A stretch of 64,000 nucleotides of DNA from Clostridium sp. DSM 17811. GTDB lineage: Bacteria; Bacillota; Clostridia; Clostridiales; Clostridiaceae. The position numbers and the translations under genes are program-made. Of the stretch, positions 33,599-43,132 are shown in pieces; within the stretch, counting starts at the first letter, position 1; every line of letters begins with the position of its first letter. Where the stretch lies: NCBI RefSeq assembly GCF_018861905.1, contig NZ_JAHLDU010000016.1:36516-100515 (forward strand), written 5' to 3'. The notes under the pieces were generated by a model. It saw nothing but the letters and a program-made list of their open reading frames with translations, was not told the origin of the DNA and did not search any database.

Positions 33599-36343
33599 AT
33601 GAAAAAAAAGAAGAAATTTAATAGGTATAATATTCTTTCTATAATTATGTTAGCTATGTTTTTAATAATAGGTGCAAAATTGTATTATTTACAAGTATTC
33701 AAAGGAGATTATTACAAAGCGCAGGCTGAAACTATTAATTCTGCAAAGCTTGTAACAGTAGCTGCACCAAGAGGCCTCATAACAGATAAAAACGGAATAA
33801 AACTTGCGACCGAAACACTAGGTTATAACCTTACATATACAAGTACAGCTGATACAAGTAAGGATAACAAACAACTATTTGCAACATTACAAAAAGTATT
33901 TAAAATTTTAGATGATAATAAAGAAGTCCAGACAGACAGTTTTGCATTAAAGATTAATCCATATAGGTTTGAATTTACTTCAAATGACGCTAAGGGAAAT
34001 CAAGTCCTGCTTTTAAGATTTTTAAAGGATAGAAACCTTCAATTGACTATATTAAAGGCAAAATTTGAGAATAAAAAAGAAGAAGAATTAAGTCTCTCTG
34101 AAAAAACTGCTCTTGATAATGAGCTTTTAAAACTAACTCCCGAACAAATTTATAACAAACTTCTTGTTAAATATAAGGTAAAAACTGGACTTGCAAGTTT
34201 GAATATAAAGGCAACTCCAGATGTGCTAAGAAGATATTTAATTATAGAAGACGGTATCAGTATGAACTTTTTTTCTGATTATAAATCAATTAATGTAGCA
34301 ACTAATATGAAGCTAAATACATCGCTTATATTTGAGCAAAGCCTCTCAGACCTGCAAGGTTTTAAAGTAGAAAATCAGCCTATGAGGGAATATCCTTATG
34401 GCCAACTTGCTTCATCAGTCCTAGGATATATCAGCAAAATAAACTCTGCTGATAAAGCTAAGTATGCAGCAAAGGGTTATGACACAAGTGTAGATTATGT
34501 TGGAACTTCTGGAATTGAATCTGCAATGGAGAGCAATCTTAAAGGGACTAACGGAGAAAAAGATATAAATGATGATTCTGTAGCAATAATTAAAAATACC
34601 GCTCATACTAAGAAGGCGGTCCCCGGTAAAAATGTTCAACTTACATTAGATGCAAATATGCAATATGCCACAGAAAACGCATTGAACACTGAAATGACAA
34701 GGTTACAAGCTGCAGGAACTTCAGGTGGCGACCTAGATGTATCAAATGCTACAAGGGGTGCAGCTGTTGCCATAGATATTAATACTGGTGGACTACTCGC
34801 ACTTGTAAGTCTTCCAGGTTATAATCCAAATGATTTTTCTACAACGCAAGGTTTAACTGAAGCTCAATCACAAAAATATTTTAATCCAGATTATGAAAAA
34901 ATGGCAAAAGCTGATGGGCTATCAACCGATTTAACTGATTATATGTTTCCAATAGACAAGAATATAAAGGGAAATACAACCCTTAGAAAGGATAAGTTTG
35001 ATTATTATCCAAAATACTTATATAACTATGCAACTATGTCACTCATTCCTTCTGGTTCCACATTTAAGCCAATGACTGCAATTGCAGGTCTTGAAGCTGG
35101 AGTTATAAATGCTAATTCAACTTACGATGATGAAGGCGGGTATGATATGGGTGGTGAAGATAAAATAGGAGGTCCAAATTGGAATCCCTTTACATCAGAT
35201 GGTCGAAATGGCATTGTAAATGTAGTTAGTGCTATAAGAAAATCTAGTAACCCGTTTTTTATGAATGTAGGTCAGAAATTAAGAGAAAAATTTGGTGATG
35301 ATGCCTTAGCTAAATATGCATGGATGTTTGGCCTAGGAGCTAATCCTAATTCAACGAATCCTGGTACCGGAATAGAAATAAGTGAGAATTTTGGGCAAGT
35401 ATATAATACTGTGTCACAAAAAACTTTATCAGCATCACAATATCTTTTGAGTATTGAGCAAGATTTAACTAATGGAGTTTCATCCACAGATGGGTCTAAA
35501 TTCCCACCAATCGATTTATACGATAGAGATGAAGATACTAATATTGTTTCTGATGGAAAAAAGCTTTCAGAAATTAAAACACAAATTAAAAACTATATTA
35601 GGGATTCTGTAAAAAACGGAACTTTCTCTAAGATTAATTATGTGGGTTTATTTAAGCAATTAATTGCAGCTGATCCTACGTACAAAAATCAAAAATTTAC
35701 TGCTGCTAATATAAATGCAATCGTAACTGATGTATACTATCAGGCAGTGCAAACAGGTCATGGTTCTTTGAGTTTGCCATACAATATGTTTATTGCATCA
35801 ATTGGTCAAGGCATGGACAATTTCACTCCTCTACAGATGGCAAATTATATAGCAACCCTTGCCAATGGCGGAACAAGATATAAAATTCATTTAGTTGATA
35901 ACATAAAAGATTCTAATGGAAAATTAATATCTCAAACGAAACCTGTTGTAATAGATAAAGCTAATATGAGTGCCGAAACTAGATCTCTAGTTATGCAAGG
36001 CATGAATGGCGTTACAGGTGCAGGCGGTACTAATTCTACAGACGGTACTGCTTATGCTGCACTTGGCGATTTTCCTATACCTACAGGTGGTAAAACAGGT
36101 ACAGCACAGTTTACTGAATCTAGTATACAAAGTAAAATTGGTAGAGGCGATTATGCGTGGTATGTAGGTTATGCACCCGCTGATAATCCTAAAATTGCGA
36201 TATCTGTAGTTATATTTGATGGTGGTTATGGTTCTGATGCCGCAAAAGTTGCTAGAGGTATGTATGAGAGTTATTTTAAAAATGATCCTCGAATGAAACA
36301 ATATCAAAATCATTATGACATAAAATTAAAACGGATTAAATAA
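33599..36343 (+). CDS. Class B penicillin-binding protein (PBP2/MrdA-type transpeptidase)
   Basis: The 914-residue protein has one N-terminal membrane anchor (about 10-30), a dimerisation domain (RGLITDKNG, then a long insertion at about 90-280), and a transpeptidase domain. The catalytic motifs are STFK (S487, K490), SSN (549-551) and KTGT (832-835). It crosslinks peptidoglycan on the outer face, most likely during elongation or sporulation. At 914 residues it is much longer than enterobacterial PBP2 (633), with added segments around the dimerisation domain and between the active-site motifs; clostridial homologues are often long. GGTGATG precedes the ATG. Confidence 0.93.
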   Translation: MKKKKKFNRYNILSIIMLAMFLIIGAKLYYLQVFKGDYYKAQAETINSAKLVTVAAPRGLITDKNGIKLATETLGYNLTYTSTADTSKDNKQLFATLQKVFKILDDNKEVQTDSFALKINPYRFEFTSNDAKGNQVLLLRFLKDRNLQLTILKAKFENKKEEELSLSEKTALDNELLKLTPEQIYNKLLVKYKVKTGLASLNIKATPDVLRRYLIIEDGISMNFFSDYKSINVATNMKLNTSLIFEQSLSDLQGFKVENQPMREYPYGQLASSVLGYISKINSADKAKYAAKGYDTSVDYVGTSGIESAMESNLKGTNGEKDINDDSVAIIKNTAHTKKAVPGKNVQLTLDANMQYATENALNTEMTRLQAAGTSGGDLDVSNATRGAAVAIDINTGGLLALVSLPGYNPNDFSTTQGLTEAQSQKYFNPDYEKMAKADGLSTDLTDYMFPIDKNIKGNTTLRKDKFDYYPKYLYNYATMSLIPSGSTFKPMTAIAGLEAGVINANSTYDDEGGYDMGGEDKIGGPNWNPFTSDGRNGIVNVVSAIRKSSNPFFMNVGQKLREKFGDDALAKYAWMFGLGANPNSTNPGTGIEISENFGQVYNTVSQKTLSASQYLLSIEQDLTNGVSSTDGSKFPPIDLYDRDEDTNIVSDGKKLSEIKTQIKNYIRDSVKNGTFSKINYVGLFKQLIAADPTYKNQKFTAANINAIVTDVYYQAVQTGHGSLSLPYNMFIASIGQGMDNFTPLQMANYIATLANGGTRYKIHLVDNIKDSNGKLISQTKPVVIDKANMSAETRSLVMQGMNGVTGAGGTNSTDGTAYAALGDFPIPTGGKTGTAQFTESSIQSKIGRGDYAWYVGYAPADNPKIAISVVIFDGGYGSDAAKVARGMYESYFKNDPRMKQYQNHYDIKLKRIK

Positions 36344-36373
36344 AGAGAGCCTAATTGGCTCTCTTTATTTTTA
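36342..36373. terminator. Terminator of the PBP gene
   Basis: AAAGAGAGCC pairs perfectly with GGCTCTCTTT across a five-base loop, followed by ATTTTTA. It overlaps the PBP stop codon. Confidence 0.88.
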
Positions 36374-36404
36374 CTGAATTACATTTATTAAAGCACACAT
36401 TTTA

Positions 36405-37865
36405 TTAATAAAGATCTGAAAATTCTACTTTAATATTTTGCTTCTCATTTCTCATTGCATTATTAAATTGAATTTTTTCATTAAGTACTTGTTTTGAAGG
36501 AAATCTAACCGTAAACTTACTTCCTATCCCAAGTTCACTTTCAACATTTATACTGCCACCAGATAATTCTACAATCGACTTAACTAAGGTTAATCCAACA
36601 CCTGTACCTTCAGCATTTCGTGATAACGATTTGTCTATTTGGCTATATTTATTAAATATTGAATGGAAATATTTTGTGTCAATTCCAATTCCATTATCTT
36701 CCACAGATATTTCAACAAATTCTATGTTATTTTTGATGTTTACAAATATTTGACCACCATCACTTGAAAATTTTATCGCATTTGATATAAGATTTAATAC
36801 TACTTTATCTACCTTTTCTGGGTCACAAGCAATAATCTTTTCTTCTACATCTGTATCAAAAGTAATATTTAGTCCTCGACTTTTTGTAAACTCGGTTACC
36901 GCCATCACCATATCTTCTACAACTTCCACTATATTATTATTAGATAAATTTAACTCAAAGATTCCAGATTCAATTCTAGATAAATCAATAATGTTATTGA
37001 TGAATTTAGACAATCTATATGCATTTTGCTTTATTGAATCTATATGTTTAACCGTTGAATTTTTATTTTCATATAGTAACCCACTGTCACAATACATATC
37101 CAATAATTGAGCCGCAGACAATATAACATTTAGCGGTGTTTTAAGTTCATGAGATATACTCGTAATATACTGCTCTTGACTAGTTAGTATCTTTTGTAAG
37201 TCTTCATTTACTTCATCTTTTTTCTTAATTTGTTTATGCATACAATTCCAAATACAACTAATAAATATAAAATTACATGCAATAAGTATAATGCCTAAAA
37301 AAACCAGTGAATATTTATGAATTTTTTGAGTTTTTACAACTTTGTTACTGGAAGTATTTATTTGTGAATTAATATCATTTAGTAACATATTATCAGTTAC
37401 CCTAAATTCATCTACTAACTTTCTACTTTTACTTAAGTTTAATTTTGCCTTATCTAATCCCCCAGACTCCACTAATGAAATTTGCTGTTGAAAAAAACCT
37501 TGAATATATTGTCTTTGCTTATCAATTCGATTAATATTGTCATTATTTAGTCCTATTTCTCTTAATTTATTAAGAGAATCATGATATCTTTGCTTTCCTT
37601 TGCTTGCTAAATAATATGGTTCTAAAAACACTTTATTTTCTGAAGCAATATAGGCTCTGATTCCTATTTCTTGATTAATTAATGATGTTAAAATTTCCAA
37701 TGAAAATGTTTTACCTGGAAGTATTCTTTGCGAAATAAAATCAGATTCTATACGTACTTTATTCATACTGTATGTACTAAACAAGATTATAATTAATGAT
37801 AAACAAGCTGCTGAAAAACATCCCAGCAGCATAATTTTTTTACTTTTATAGTCTACCTTATTCAT
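36405..37865 (-). CDS. Orphan sensor histidine kinase with CHASE3-like input domain
   Basis: The 486-residue protein has membrane helices at about 12-33 and 185-208 enclosing an external helical domain (LINQEIGIRAYIASENKVFLEPYY) that matches CHASE3. The kinase core has H-box ISHELKTPLNVI, the N-box NLISNAIKFS and GTGVGLTLVKSI. No response regulator gene is adjacent, so its partner is elsewhere. Orphan kinases of this kind often feed the Spo0A phosphorelay in clostridia, but that is inference. It has its own upstream region and the PBP terminator behind it. Confidence 0.9.
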   Translation of the reverse strand: MNKVDYKSKKIMLLGCFSAACLSLIIILFSTYSMNKVRIESDFISQRILPGKTFSLEILTSLINQEIGIRAYIASENKVFLEPYYLASKGKQRYHDSLNKLREIGLNNDNINRIDKQRQYIQGFFQQQISLVESGGLDKAKLNLSKSRKLVDEFRVTDNMLLNDINSQINTSSNKVVKTQKIHKYSLVFLGIILIACNFIFISCIWNCMHKQIKKKDEVNEDLQKILTSQEQYITSISHELKTPLNVILSAAQLLDMYCDSGLLYENKNSTVKHIDSIKQNAYRLSKFINNIIDLSRIESGIFELNLSNNNIVEVVEDMVMAVTEFTKSRGLNITFDTDVEEKIIACDPEKVDKVVLNLISNAIKFSSDGGQIFVNIKNNIEFVEISVEDNGIGIDTKYFHSIFNKYSQIDKSLSRNAEGTGVGLTLVKSIVELSGGSINVESELGIGSKFTVRFPSKQVLNEKIQFNNAMRNEKQNIKVEFSDLY

Positions 37866-38146
37866 AACAATTATCCCCTCTTCTCAAAAGCTTGTACTAC
37901 AATCAAAATGAAAATCAGTTTATTTTAGTACGACTATCATAAAACGGCTTATTTTTTACATATTATCACATAGCTTTTAATTAGCTTTAATCAATATACC
38001 ACAATATGTGACATATTGGTATATTTTTGTTAAAACAAATTCAAATTTATTTTCCTACCAATTTTCTAAAATATTAAGTATATTATTAGAAATGCTACAA
38101 TAAGTTACTATAGTATATTTAAAAATAATAACTGATGGGAGATTAT

Positions 38147-38722
38147 ATGAGAAGATCTTATTATAAACAAAATTCAATAAACCCCTGGTTTTTAGCTTTA
38201 ATTCTTATGCTTATTTCCCTAATATACATGATTTTTACTATTCTCTCAAATTCTAAAACTCCCTTAAATAAAGCTAAATATATAACAAACGGGCAACAAT
38301 ACAGTTCATTGATAAATGGGAATGATTTGAAAAACTATTCTGATACTTTTCTAGGAATGCATTACTTATGGGGTGGCACAACACCTGCAATATCTGATGC
38401 TTTTGGAAAATATATAAGTGGTGGATTTGATTGTTCTGGTTTTGTAGCATATACTTATAAACATTTTGGTATAAATTTACCTAGAACAACTATGGAACAG
38501 GTAAATGAAGGTATTTCTATTAATATAAATGATCTTAGGAATGGAGATTTGGTCTTTTTTAGAACAAATCCAGATCTACCATACCAAGTCTCTCACGTTG
38601 GAATATATATTGGCAACAATAAGTTTATACATTCTCCAAAATCCGGTGACGTTATAAAAATCTCTGAATTGACAGGATATTACAAAGAAAAATTTGTTAT
38701 AGGTAAGAGGATATTAAAATAA
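38147..38722 (+). CDS. Membrane-anchored NlpC/P60 (C40) peptidoglycan hydrolase
   Basis: This 191-residue protein has one N-terminal membrane helix (about 13-34 from the chosen start) and an NlpC/P60 domain: catalytic cysteine 96 in GGFDCSGF, histidine 150 in SHVGIYIG, and a later FIHSPKSG. It should cut peptide stems such as gamma-D-Glu-diamino acid bonds in the wall. GGGAGA precedes the ATG at 38147; an ATG four codons upstream lies too close to the ribosome-binding site. It stands alone. Confidence 0.92.
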   Translation: MRRSYYKQNSINPWFLALILMLISLIYMIFTILSNSKTPLNKAKYITNGQQYSSLINGNDLKNYSDTFLGMHYLWGGTTPAISDAFGKYISGGFDCSGFVAYTYKHFGINLPRTTMEQVNEGISININDLRNGDLVFFRTNPDLPYQVSHVGIYIGNNKFIHSPKSGDVIKISELTGYYKEKFVIGKRILK

Positions 38723-38771
38723 CTAATGTATTTTAATACCCTCTAAATATTTTTTCTACAATTATGTTACT

Positions 38772-39054
38772 TTAATTTTTAAAATGTCCTAAAATTTTCA
38801 AAGCACCAAAAATAGACATTACAATTGATATTACAATTCGTACAGGTTTATTGTATACTTTGTATTTCCACATCCAATATACTCCTAATGGTCAAAAAAC
38901 ATATAAAATTCCTGCTACAAAAACTGGATTACCATATGACCTAATTTGTTTTGCCCTCTCATTTTTCTTCTCATCAAAAGGTTCTTTCCCAGTAAAATCG
39001 GATTCTTCCTCATTATAAGAATCATCATTCTCATCATAACAACATGAGAAAAAT
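38772..39054 (-). pseudogene. Decayed small membrane protein gene with in-frame stop
   Basis: The reverse strand encodes NEEESDFTGKEPFDEKKNER... then GNPVFVAGILYVF, an in-frame TGA (38892-38894), and PLGVYWMWKYKVYNKPVRIV up to a TAA at 38772. The second part strongly resembles the end of small membrane proteins with an FPxGxYxMWKY motif. There is no ATG at the 5' end; a TAA precedes it. It is a relic of a membrane protein gene lost by a missing start and a stop mutation. Confidence 0.7.
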
Positions 39055-39073
39055 TATACTTCTTTTAAGCTTA

Positions 39074-39565
39074 CTACTTTTGAATATACCACAATTTCAT
39101 TATTAATTTAGTATGAGGTAAATATTTTATTTTTACATTCATGCCCGTCTTAACCTTACTATCATCTACTATTGGATGATCATTTCCATTTACAGTTATA
39201 GAGTCATAACCCCAAGTTTCCCTACTTGTAGGTTTTGCAGCATAAACAATCACACTACCCTCCTCTATACTGTAGTTTTTTGTAATTATACTAGGTACAT
39301 CTAACCAATAAGGCGTAACCATGCGTAAACTCCATATCGGTAATATACATATTGCTATTAAAATAAATAATCCAAAAATCTTATCACCTAATTTTAACTT
39401 TGATTTTTGTTTCTTTTTAAATATTTTGCGTTTGGGCTTAGTAGTCCTTGTTTTTCTATTAGAAAACCAATTAATTATATCTGCAGTAAAAGCATAAATA
39501 AAAATACCAGGCACACCTAGTCCTATAGATGTAAATAATAACAATACCCCTATATATGTAACCAT
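39074..39565 (-). CDS. Hypothetical membrane protein
   Basis: The 163-residue protein has hydrophobic helices at about 4-28 and 62-80 separated by a highly basic loop (NRKTRTTKPKRKIFKKKQKSKLKLG). A C-terminal outside portion with strand-like pattern follows (EEGSVIVYAAKPTSRETWGYDSITVNG). I do not recognise the family. It lies just upstream of the decayed membrane gene in the same direction. Confidence 0.7.
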   Translation of the reverse strand: MVTYIGVLLLFTSIGLGVPGIFIYAFTADIINWFSNRKTRTTKPKRKIFKKKQKSKLKLGDKIFGLFILIAICILPIWSLRMVTPYWLDVPSIITKNYSIEEGSVIVYAAKPTSRETWGYDSITVNGNDHPIVDDSKVKTGMNVKIKYLPHTKLIMKLWYIQK

Positions 39566-39688
39566 TAATATTGCCTCCTATATACTTATTATAATATTTT
39601 TTAAATTTGCGTTCACTCTTGTCATTATTACATATAATTAATGAAATAAATACTTTTTATTTCAAATTGCCATGCCCCTGCGCACAAA

Positions 39689-39719
39689 TATAAGCCCCCT
39701 ATATAATAGGAGGCTTATA
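39689..39719 (-). terminator. Terminator of the sugar-phosphate uptake cluster
   Basis: TATAAGCCCCCT pairs with AGGAGGCTTATA with one mismatch. It lies 29 bases after the antiporter stop codon. Confidence 0.75.
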
Positions 39720-39747
39720 AAAAATATTTTCTATGCTTAATATCTAT

Positions 39748-41097
39748 TTAGTTTACATATTTAATCTCTTCAGAATCTGGTTTTGACCTATCATGTACGT
39801 TCCAAGTAAGGGATAGTAATACAATAGCTATTATAGAAGAAGCTATAAGAAGTTTAAATCCTCCTGCCCAGTTATATTTATCTACAACTATTCCCATTAC
39901 TACTTCAGCTGAAACTTGTCCAATAACATATCCAAATAGTCCTGTAAATCCGGCAGCAGTTCCAGCAGCTTTTTTAGGAACTATATCTAGGGCACTAACG
40001 CCAATTAGCATTACAGGTCCATATATTAAAGCACCTATGCAAGCTAAAGTAATGTTTATTGCTAATAGACTTGTACTCTGCCAATATATGAATACACCAA
40101 TTGCAACACCTACCATGCAAGCTACACCTACTGGTGCACGACGACCATGGAATATTTTATCACTAATCCATCCGATGAGTATAGTTCCCGGAATAGCGGC
40201 ATATTCAAATAGAGCAAATCCAATGGAAGACTGTTGAATAGTAAAACCTTTTACTGTACTTAAGTATACTGGTGCCCAATCTTCAATTCCATATCTCACC
40301 ATGTATACAAATCCATTTGCAAGAGCGATATACCATAGATATTTATTATTAAGCACATATTTAAACAATATTTCTTTTGCGGTCATCTCTTTTTCTCTAT
40401 CTTTTACTTTTACAACAGGGTAATCATTTTTATATTCTTCTATAGGCGGTAGTCCTACTGATTGAGGTGTATCTTTTGCAAAAATCATATATAATACACC
40501 AGTTATAATTGCAATAATAGCTGGTAAAATAAAAATCCCTTTCCAGCCTCCAAAAATCTGAACACCAAGAATAGCAATGACAGCTATAAATCCACCACCC
40601 ACATTATGTGCGGTATTCCAAATAGCCATTTTAACTCCACGCTCTTTATCTGCGAACCAATGAGTCATGATTCTCCCACATGGTGGCCAACCCATACCTT
40701 GAACCCATCCATTCATAAGCATTAATATAAACATCACTGTAATACTTGTGGTAAGTGGGAAAAATAGATTTATAATACCAGATAGAATTAGACCAATACC
40801 TAAAAAATACCTTGCATTAGATCTATCTGATAGATTCCCCATAACAAATTTACTTACACCATAAGCAAGTCCTAGCGCAGAAGCAACTATACCAAGTTGT
40901 GTTTTTGTGAAGCCTTCTTGAAGGAAGTATACCTTAGCTAATGAAAAATTACTCCTAACAAAGTAATAAACTGCATAACCAAAATATATGCTTAAAAATA
41001 CTTGCAGACGATATCTTTTGTATGCCGAATCAACCTTATCTTTCGGTAATGGTTTAATCGGAAGTGCAGGTTTTAAAAAACCGAATAAATTTTCCAT
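39748..41097 (-). CDS. Organophosphate:phosphate antiporter (UhpT/GlpT/PgtP family MFS)
   Basis: The 449-residue protein has 12 helices and the OPA family features: KRYRLQVFLSIYFGYAVYYFVRSNFSLA at helix 1 with its conserved arginine, MNGWVQGMGWPPCGRIMTHWF, and WNTAHNVGGGF. Relatives import hexose-6-phosphates, glycerol-3-phosphate or phosphoglycerates in exchange for phosphate. The upstream genes encode an extracytoplasmic binding lipoprotein, an extracytoplasmic protein, a kinase and a regulator. These together resemble Hpt (Staphylococcus) and Pgt (Salmonella) sugar-phosphate systems. The exact substrate cannot be decided. Confidence 0.9.
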   Translation of the reverse strand: MENLFGFLKPALPIKPLPKDKVDSAYKRYRLQVFLSIYFGYAVYYFVRSNFSLAKVYFLQEGFTKTQLGIVASALGLAYGVSKFVMGNLSDRSNARYFLGIGLILSGIINLFFPLTTSITVMFILMLMNGWVQGMGWPPCGRIMTHWFADKERGVKMAIWNTAHNVGGGFIAVIAILGVQIFGGWKGIFILPAIIAIITGVLYMIFAKDTPQSVGLPPIEEYKNDYPVVKVKDREKEMTAKEILFKYVLNNKYLWYIALANGFVYMVRYGIEDWAPVYLSTVKGFTIQQSSIGFALFEYAAIPGTILIGWISDKIFHGRRAPVGVACMVGVAIGVFIYWQSTSLLAINITLACIGALIYGPVMLIGVSALDIVPKKAAGTAAGFTGLFGYVIGQVSAEVVMGIVVDKYNWAGGFKLLIASSIIAIVLLSLTWNVHDRSKPDSEEIKYVN

Positions 41098-41174
41098 ATG
41101 TTTTAGCGACCTTTCATTTTAGATTATTTTATTTAAACATATTAATCTATATATAAATATATAAATATATAAAT

Positions 41175-42209
41175 TTACGGTTTGATTTCTTCAAGGGCAT
41201 CTAACATTTCTTTTTTATCAATGCCCGCTTTTTTAAAATCGTATTTATCACTCCCTAGAAGATTCCTTAAATTTTGTCCTCCCTGTGGCAATGACACATC
41301 TCCCCTTGTAGACATAGCCATAGAAAAATTTTTCAGATCATTACCTGCTTGCACCGTTAAACAATAATCTATAAAAGCATTTGCAGCCTTAGAATCTGGA
41401 CCATTTTTAATTTTAGAGACTGCGCAAAGGGTCCATCCTACATCTTTAGGAATTTTAGATTGTATATTAAATCCAGATTTTTTAACAATAAGCTGTTGAT
41501 TTATAAAATTAACAGCAATTAAGTATTCGCCAATCCCTACCTTTTCTGCTGGAGTAAGACCATTTGTAGTAACTTGTGCTACATTATGGTTGAGTTTACC
41601 TAGATATTCTAAGGCTTTTTCCTTTCCCATCGATTGTACAAGATAAGAAACAAAAGTGTAGCCTGTACCTGAGGTTTTTGGGTTAGGAATAATAATTTCA
41701 CCTTTAAAATCAGGATTCAACAGATCTTGAAAACTTTCCGGCTGCTTTATTCCCTTTGATTTAAACTCAGCGTCCCATCTTTCTTTATTGATACCAATAG
41801 ATAAGGCTTCTATATAAAGTCCTGTCCAATACCCATCTTCATCTTTATATCTTTCAGGAATAGAACTGGCGTTTTTAGAAATATATTTTTCAATTATGCC
41901 TTCTTTTTTCATGTACTCATGTGCATCTACGGTTCCACCTAAAAAAACATCTGCCTTAGGAGCTGCTTTTTCCTCCATTGCCCGGGCTAAAGCTTCCCCT
42001 GTAGGAAACCTCAAAAGGGAATACTCACAACCAGTTTTTTGTTTAAAACCTTCTAGTAAAGGTTTAGCCTCGTCTTCATGAAAGGCTACGTAAACCAAAA
42101 GTTTTTTTCCTTGCAGGTTAGGATAATCACTCCTGTTTTTATTGCATGCAGTTAATGATGCAGAGCAAATCAAGAGAAGAATAAATATAGTAAATTTGTA
42201 AGCTTTCAT
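41175..42209 (-). CDS. Extracytoplasmic solute-binding lipoprotein (AfuA/PgtC/HptA-like)
   Basis: The 344-residue protein has a lipobox LTAC (cysteine 22) and a type 2 periplasmic-binding fold similar to Fe3+/hexose-phosphate binding proteins (LLVYVAFHEDEAKPLLEGF, KADVFLGGT, ILEIYIS..-like, and GTGYTFVSYLVQSMG). No ABC permease or ATPase is encoded here. With an OPA antiporter gene 77 bases downstream and a two-component pair upstream, it more likely senses a sugar phosphate than feeds an ABC importer, as HptA does. That is inference. Confidence 0.85.
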   Translation of the reverse strand: MKAYKFTIFILLLICSASLTACNKNRSDYPNLQGKKLLVYVAFHEDEAKPLLEGFKQKTGCEYSLLRFPTGEALARAMEEKAAPKADVFLGGTVDAHEYMKKEGIIEKYISKNASSIPERYKDEDGYWTGLYIEALSIGINKERWDAEFKSKGIKQPESFQDLLNPDFKGEIIIPNPKTSGTGYTFVSYLVQSMGKEKALEYLGKLNHNVAQVTTNGLTPAEKVGIGEYLIAVNFINQQLIVKKSGFNIQSKIPKDVGWTLCAVSKIKNGPDSKAANAFIDYCLTVQAGNDLKNFSMAMSTRGDVSLPQGGQNLRNLLGSDKYDFKKAGIDKKEMLDALEEIKP

Positions 42210-42235
42210 TAAGGTACCTCCAGAACATTTGAAAA

Positions 42236-43096
42236 TTAAATACCGCTTTCACTGATGTTTTTACATACCTCTACTAAATTTCCTTTCATATAAATTGCAT
42301 TTACTACATCATTACTAAAATCTTGAATAACAATATACCCATTTTCATATACATCAATGTTTATAATTGCATAGAAAGTATCTCTTGTATTTGGAATAGA
42401 ATTGCTTTCTTTTTCTAAATAGGTTTTTATGTGGTATAGCACTTTTCCCTTTGTATTGATTGCTTTTTCTAGGGAAGCATTATCCTTAATTTTAGAACAT
42501 TTTAATATTTTATTACGAATAAATGTTTTATCATCACGACCACATTTTTGTATATTATTATTGCTATCTACTACAGTAACTTTATTTCGTTCATTAATAA
42601 GATTGCTTAGATTTTGCGCAGAACATAAAATTTCATCCAAATAATTTTTAAGCTGATCTACATAAGGCTTATCTTTAGCATTTCCATAAATAATAGTACC
42701 TATTTTCAAGTAACTCCCTAAAGTAAAAGTAGATTTTTTACCATTTAGATAAAAAATAGTACCACTTATTTCATCATTCGTATATGTATTTTGACTTTCT
42801 TGCAAAGGACTACTCTTAGACATTTCGTCTATAATATTCCATATACTTCGAATAACATTACTCTCAGAAATAACGCTTTTACCCCAACTTTTACTATAAA
42901 CTTCTAACTTTACAGGTGTGGATGTACTTACAGCTTTTAAAACTTGTTCTCTATCTTGAATAAGTACTACATGATCATAATTTTTTTCATATTGCCAAAA
43001 TATTATGATACCTAGCAATAGCATAAAAACAAAATAAACACTAACTAACTTTTTATGTTTTTTTAAAATACTTATTTTTCTCCTCCTCCTTATCAT
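42236..43096 (-). CDS. Putative membrane-anchored extracytoplasmic protein (possibly DUF3919)
   Basis: The 286-residue protein has a basic N-terminus, one membrane helix (about 18-38) and a soluble outside domain with no motif I can assign firmly; DUF3919 is a possible family. It lies between the kinase and the solute-binding lipoprotein genes, so it may help in signal input. The start is odd: the ATG at 43096 has no ribosome-binding site ahead, whereas a strong AAGGAGGAGG lies at codons 3-5, so the true start may be a rare ATA/ATT just downstream. Confidence 0.7.
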   Translation of the reverse strand: MIRRRRKISILKKHKKLVSVYFVFMLLLGIIIFWQYEKNYDHVVLIQDREQVLKAVSTSTPVKLEVYSKSWGKSVISESNVIRSIWNIIDEMSKSSPLQESQNTYTNDEISGTIFYLNGKKSTFTLGSYLKIGTIIYGNAKDKPYVDQLKNYLDEILCSAQNLSNLINERNKVTVVDSNNNIQKCGRDDKTFIRNKILKCSKIKDNASLEKAINTKGKVLYHIKTYLEKESNSIPNTRDTFYAIINIDVYENGYIVIQDFSNDVVNAIYMKGNLVEVCKNISESGI

Positions 43097-43132
43097 AGCA
43101 AAAAACGTTTTCAGAATTACATCAGAATTGCA

